This document shows, one piece after another, positions 37,431 to 40,546 of a stretch of DNA of 40,546 nt. This DNA is from CAZYAK01 sp964403335 (GTDB lineage Bacteria; Patescibacteriota; Gracilibacteria; Peribacterales; Peribacteraceae). Position numbers and translations under genes: made by a program. The notes beneath the pieces are model-generated. The model saw only the letters and a list, made by a program, of their open reading frames with translations. It ran no database searches and was not told the DNA's origin. The stretch covers positions 1-40,546 of the forward strand of contig CAYOFI010000015.1 of NCBI GenBank assembly GCA_964403335.1, given 5' to 3'. Every line of letters begins with the position of its first letter. The stretch's first letter is position 1.

Positions 37431-38396
37431 CTATCTTCCAGGAGTTGAAAGTGCAAATAGCTGTGAATCTGCAGTTGAAGTTGCCTTCAAAGAAGTCTTA
37501 CTAATTAAGGATAAAGTGTACTTTTGTAAAAATTTCGCCGGATTATAGGATAATTTACTCTTATGTAAACCTGGCAGACCTAAATCTTGTTCATAGTTCA
37601 AAAAAATTACTCCCTGCTTGGAAAGCAAATTTGCTGTTTCCTGCATTAAAAAAGGGAAAAGCCCGATATAACTTAAATCGCCTTTTTCGAAATGAAGGAT
37701 TGCATATTCTGAATTCACAATTTCATTGATAGAGAAAGCAATCAATTTATTTTCAATGAAAATTCCAATAGAGATAATATCTGGATTATTTATTTCAAAA
37801 ATTCTTGATAAGGCCATTAACTCATTTTGAGTCTCAGCTTCTGATAAACCCTTCTTTTGTGACCAAATTGAAAATATATTAAAGATATTTATCTGTGCCT
37901 TCTTATCAGATAAATCCAATAGCTTGGTAGAACTATTATAAATTTTTTTGAAACGGTTCACAAAATTTCTCTTTGGGCCAAATTTATTTCCTTTGTAAGT
38001 TTTTAAATTTTGTATAGAAAGAACATAATCAGAGTTATTAATATCTGCCTCGAGATTAAAGATTGAATTATCAAATAGTTTTATCAATTCTTGAGGCAAT
38101 AACTTTAGTTTATCAATTGTTTTTTCATTCTTAGCTAAATCTATAATTTGCAAGGATGTTTCATTAACTGAATTTGCACCGATAAAAGAAAAAAACGGTT
38201 CTCCTGTTATATAATCTGTAAATTTAACGACTAGATTCCCATTAAGATTAGAGATGCAAATTTTATTTTGTACGTCCCAACACCAAAGGCTTGTAAAATT
38301 AAAATCAGAGTATGGCAAAAAATCTTTTGTTAGCATTTCAATAACCTCACGATCTCCACTTTCTAATTTCTTAAACTTCGGAAATGTTGGCAGCAT
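37431..38396 (-). CDS. DUF2156 / phosphatidylglycerol lysyltransferase C-terminal domain protein
   Basis: 321 residues with no transmembrane helices. The tandem GNAT-like fold of DUF2156 is suggested by PYSDFNFTSLWCW near the start, KRNFVNRFKKIY in the middle, and the end motif NYEQDLGLPGLHKSKLSYNP, which is characteristic of the family. The full MprF protein joins such a domain to a lipid flippase and adds lysine or alanine from charged tRNA to phosphatidylglycerol; here only the catalytic-type domain exists. It sits between two membrane-protein genes on the same strand. It is the most AT-rich gene of the window, suggesting different ancestry. The acceptor and amino acid are unknown. Confidence 0.78.
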   Translation of the reverse strand: MLPTFPKFKKLESGDREVIEMLTKDFLPYSDFNFTSLWCWDVQNKICISNLNGNLVVKFTDYITGEPFFSFIGANSVNETSLQIIDLAKNEKTIDKLKLLPQELIKLFDNSIFNLEADINNSDYVLSIQNLKTYKGNKFGPKRNFVNRFKKIYNSSTKLLDLSDKKAQINIFNIFSIWSQKKGLSEAETQNELMALSRIFEINNPDIISIGIFIENKLIAFSINEIVNSEYAILHFEKGDLSYIGLFPFLMQETANLLSKQGVIFLNYEQDLGLPGLHKSKLSYNPAKFLQKYTLSLISKTSLKATSTADSQLFALSTPGR

Positions 38397-38421
38397 GGGA
38401 GTTTAAGTAAAAAACATGTAA

Positions 38422-39318
38422 TTAATGAATCAGCCAAATTCCCAGAAAAACAATTATCGAAAAGAATACCTTTTTAAGCAGACCGTGCACAGAAATATCT
38501 TCGTGATAGATTTTTTGTGTGAGTAGCGTAAGACCCCATCCATAGAAAATACCGAAGAACACTTGGGTACTTCCCACGATGCTTACTAATGAGACAGGCC
38601 CAAGAGCGATGGCGAAAAATGCGAGGAATTTTGCTAATACAAAAATACATTCATTTATGCACACGAGAACCACCGCTGATCTGCGTGCACGCATTGTTGT
38701 CTGATGAAAAGCATTCCGCACAACCGGGAAAAACATATAGAGGAGCAAGCCACCCAGTCCAATGCCTAGGCTTTCAAAACCTATGAGTTGCGGGAATGTC
38801 GCGGGCGTCACCACGAATTTAAACAGCGTATTCGCGCTCGCCCAAAATATATCGGCGACCAGCACCAGTAATAGTGCGGTCGACGATTGTAGTTGCATAT
38901 GCCATTTTTTCAGCGAGACTCCAATGATCGACGCCAGAATGAGGATAAATCCTAGGCCCTGGAGCAAAGAAATCCTTTCTTGAAGAAAAACGGCGGAGAG
39001 AAGAAGTGTGATGACCGGAGACATCTGCATGAAGATGATCACCGTGCTTGTTTCCTCCAAGGTTAATGCGCGGAAGTACAACGCAAGGCCCCAAATGGTC
39101 ATTGCTCCGCTTAGCATGATTAGCAAGGCATCAATGCGGAGAAGGGGAGGGAAACCTGTGAACACCCAGCAGAAAATCCCCACAAAAAAACCCACAAAGG
39201 CCGTGTATACAACCAGCCCGCGATAATCTGAGATTTCTTTTTCTAAGACATATTTATCCACGAAATTCGTAATTGCGAACACCGCCGAAGACGCTATCGC
39301 GAACGATAACCAAGACAT
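38422..39318 (-). CDS. EamA/DMT-family transporter
   Basis: 298 residues from ATG 39318 (TTG 39339 is an alternative). Ten hydrophobic helices in two EamA repeats (about 1-135 and 145-298). The first repeat shows ALTLEETSTVIIFMQMSPVI, the second a GPVSLVSIVGSTQVFFGI equivalent. DMT proteins export metabolites or amino acids, and some flip lipid-linked sugars. First gene of the AT-rich minus-strand run. A TACAAT-like -10 lies about 28 nt upstream of the ATG; no Shine-Dalgarno is visible. Confidence 0.82.
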   Translation of the reverse strand: MSWLSFAIASSAVFAITNFVDKYVLEKEISDYRGLVVYTAFVGFFVGIFCWVFTGFPPLLRIDALLIMLSGAMTIWGLALYFRALTLEETSTVIIFMQMSPVITLLLSAVFLQERISLLQGLGFILILASIIGVSLKKWHMQLQSSTALLLVLVADIFWASANTLFKFVVTPATFPQLIGFESLGIGLGGLLLYMFFPVVRNAFHQTTMRARRSAVVLVCINECIFVLAKFLAFFAIALGPVSLVSIVGSTQVFFGIFYGWGLTLLTQKIYHEDISVHGLLKKVFFSIIVFLGIWLIH

Positions 39319-39488
39319 AAAACTTAGAATGTTCTTCAAACTTTACATTGTATGGACAGTTTGGGCTAGTTAATCTTGAATACTCTTTTTAATGCTAATT
39401 ACGGGTTTTATGAGCCAATATACAGTTTTCCTATTCCCGTGCCTGTATAGTAAAGTTCTAACTAATTTGCTTTTCCTGATATCGGTGT

Positions 39489-39773
39489 ATGACTGTGTAT
39501 GAACAGATCGCATTGAAGATTATCAAGGAGCAGGAACTGCTTATGGGGCCGGTTGCGTGGCATGAGGCGGGCAAAGTTTCTGATTTGAAGATCGTAGATA
39601 GGCAAAAGGGAGTCCTTTCGATTGGCGCATCGAATGAGAGCAAGGTTATCAACGACTTGGTTGACAGATTTGAAAACTTGTTCGGAAGAGCAGGAAAAGA
39701 AGTGTGTAAGGAAGCAGTTGGAGCACTCGTGGCAGATTTGGAGCCATCGAAAGTGCCGGCGAATTTGCGATGA
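39489..39773 (+). CDS. Small conserved-looking hypothetical protein
   Basis: 94 residues, soluble: MTVYEQIALKIIKEQELLMG, a helix, then GPVAWHEAGKVSDLKIVD, a short beta segment VLSIGAS, and a C-terminal helix FGRAGKEVCKEAVGALVADL. I do not recognise a named family, though it looks like a compact regulatory or adaptor domain. GTG 39495 is an alternative start. An inverted repeat just after the stop (ATCCTAA, 39773-39779, with TTAGGAT) may end its transcript. It precedes a GAF-domain gene with its own promoter. Confidence 0.6.
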   Translation: MTVYEQIALKIIKEQELLMGPVAWHEAGKVSDLKIVDRQKGVLSIGASNESKVINDLVDRFENLFGRAGKEVCKEAVGALVADLEPSKVPANLR

Positions 39774-39840
39774 TCCTAAGAATGGGGCTGTGCTTTAGGA
39801 TTGCCTATACTTTGCTTTAATGGTTATTAGCCGTATTTTG

Positions 39841-39849
39841 TGATATAAT
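39841..39849 (+). promoter_or_regulatory. Consensus extended -10 box of the GAF gene, leaderless type
   Basis: TGaTATAAT, a perfect extended -10 (39844-39849), ends 6 nt before ATG 39856. Confidence 0.65.
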
Positions 39850-39855
39850 TCTTTG

Positions 39856-40546
39856 ATGCCCTCTCAGCAGGATCCGACTAGCGGCGCACCAAATACAGGC
39901 ACATCGAATGCCCCTGCAGCAGGCGATGATCCGAATGCCATCGTCAAAAATTTGTATGAAAAAAACATTGAAATCGTCCATAAGAATAAAACGCTCTCGT
40001 TGCTGAGTAAGCTCTACGAAATAAGCATTTTGACCTTGGAACCCAAGGATTTGGCGATGCGCGTGAGCCAGACCGTGTTGGTGGAATTAAGTTTTGAATT
40101 TGTGGGTATATTTGATTTTGATGCGAAAACAGATTCACTTATCCCGTTGGCCTTTGAGCAGGCAGACAGAATGAAGGTGATCACTAATAAGATAGGGTTT
40201 TCTCCTGCGGACACAAAAATTCCTAATGCTACTAACCATGAATTCTTTAAGAAAGTATTGGCCCAGAAAGAAATGGGCATAACTGAAAATTTTGAGGATG
40301 TTATGCGCAATATCGTTGATTCCGCAAAGCTGCAGACGATATCGACCGTGTCGCACCTGAAAACCACCCTTGCGTGTCCATTGATTGTCGAGGGAAAGGT
40401 TCTTGGAATCATTCTATTGGCATTGAACCGCAGCTACGACACTCTCAATGCCTTTGAGAAGGAATCCATACGCAGCTTTGTAAACGTCGTCGCGCTCGCT
40501 TTGGAGAAGGCGTACTTGTATCAGGAATTGACCGATGCCAACGCGA
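39856..40546 (+). CDS. GAF-domain protein, 3' end cut by window edge
   Basis: 230 codons visible and open to the window end. Residues 1-35 are Ser/Pro/Asn/Ala-rich, probably disordered. A helical linker (about 35-65) leads to a GAF domain (about 65-225): VLVELSFEFVGIFDFD, the TLACPLIVEGKVLGIILLALN strand pair read in parts (CPLIVEGKVLGIILLA), and the closing helix FEKESIRSFVNVVALALEKAYLY. A helix continuing with LYQELTDANA usually joins a histidine kinase or GGDEF domain, which would lie beyond the window. Probably a cytoplasmic sensor kinase; the output domain is unseen. Confidence 0.8.
   Translation, partial: MPSQQDPTSGAPNTGTSNAPAAGDDPNAIVKNLYEKNIEIVHKNKTLSLLSKLYEISILTLEPKDLAMRVSQTVLVELSFEFVGIFDFDAKTDSLIPLAFEQADRMKVITNKIGFSPADTKIPNATNHEFFKKVLAQKEMGITENFEDVMRNIVDSAKLQTISTVSHLKTTLACPLIVEGKVLGIILLALNRSYDTLNAFEKESIRSFVNVVALALEKAYLYQELTDANA

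Noticed and set aside
1..40546. UGA recoded as glycine (Gracilibacteria-type code)
   Set aside because: TGA closes several genes exactly where families end, e.g. the DUF192 lipoprotein and the GT2 gene ending at 13141.

Overview
The window reads as GC-rich bacterial chromosome (roughly 55-60% GC by eye, falling sharply after about 34 kb). It most resembles a Candidate Phyla Radiation / Patescibacteria genome of the Peregrinibacteria-Peribacteria kind. That placement is inference, based on dense short intergenic gaps, many polytopic GT-C glycosyltransferases, small membrane proteins with a C-terminal motif I associate with CPR genomes, TrmB-type regulators and a PilT-type ATPase. TGA is used as an ordinary stop codon, so this is not a UGA-recoding Gracilibacteria/Absconditabacteria genome. 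There is no marker gene for firm taxonomy.

Layout. 0-8.2 kb: a partial membrane protein, a slipin, and central carbon metabolism (tpiA; rpiB, an AEC-family carrier, rpe and a DUF192 lipoprotein as a tight run), then purC and two small membrane proteins. 8.1-16.5 kb: an envelope glycan block with four GT-C enzymes, a GT2 enzyme of the polyprenyl-phosphate sugar type and an SDR epimerase. 16.5-21.4 kb: ftsH, purB, a TrmB-family regulator facing a small unknown gene across a shared palindromic operator, and tRNA-Leu(GAG). 21.5-26 kb: a second glycan block (methyltransferase, GT2, GT-C), a formyltransferase-fold protein and a mini EamA transporter. 26-32 kb: a paralogue of the first membrane protein, ligA, an HTTM protein with its partner, a chorismate-mutase-like mini protein and a PilT-type ATPase. 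32.1-32.7 kb: a DUF559 nuclease gene inside a 576-bp element with perfect 12-bp inverted ends. 32.9-36.6 kb: a 1244-residue membrane protein. 36.6-39.3 kb: an AT-rich run (multi-TM protein, DUF2156 transferase, EamA transporter). 39.5 kb to the end: a 94-residue unknown and the start of a GAF-domain protein.

Three things stand out. (1) The 1244-residue protein joins a cytoplasmic TrmB-like winged helix and effector domain to four tandem membrane-anchored extracytoplasmic sensor modules. Each module carries a perfect EF-hand/dockerin-like acidic loop at a period of about 240 residues. I know of no described regulator built this way. (2) Many genes have a TANNNT -10 box, often extended TGnTANNNT, ending only 6-9 nt before the start codon, which predicts widespread leaderless transcription. 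Only two genes show a strong Shine-Dalgarno sequence. (3) A palindromic repeat family shares its end architecture with the DUF559 element: one short internally empty copy lies between convergent genes, and one degenerate copy is translated in frame as the N-terminus of the HTTM protein. This suggests a nuclease-linked mobile repeat system.
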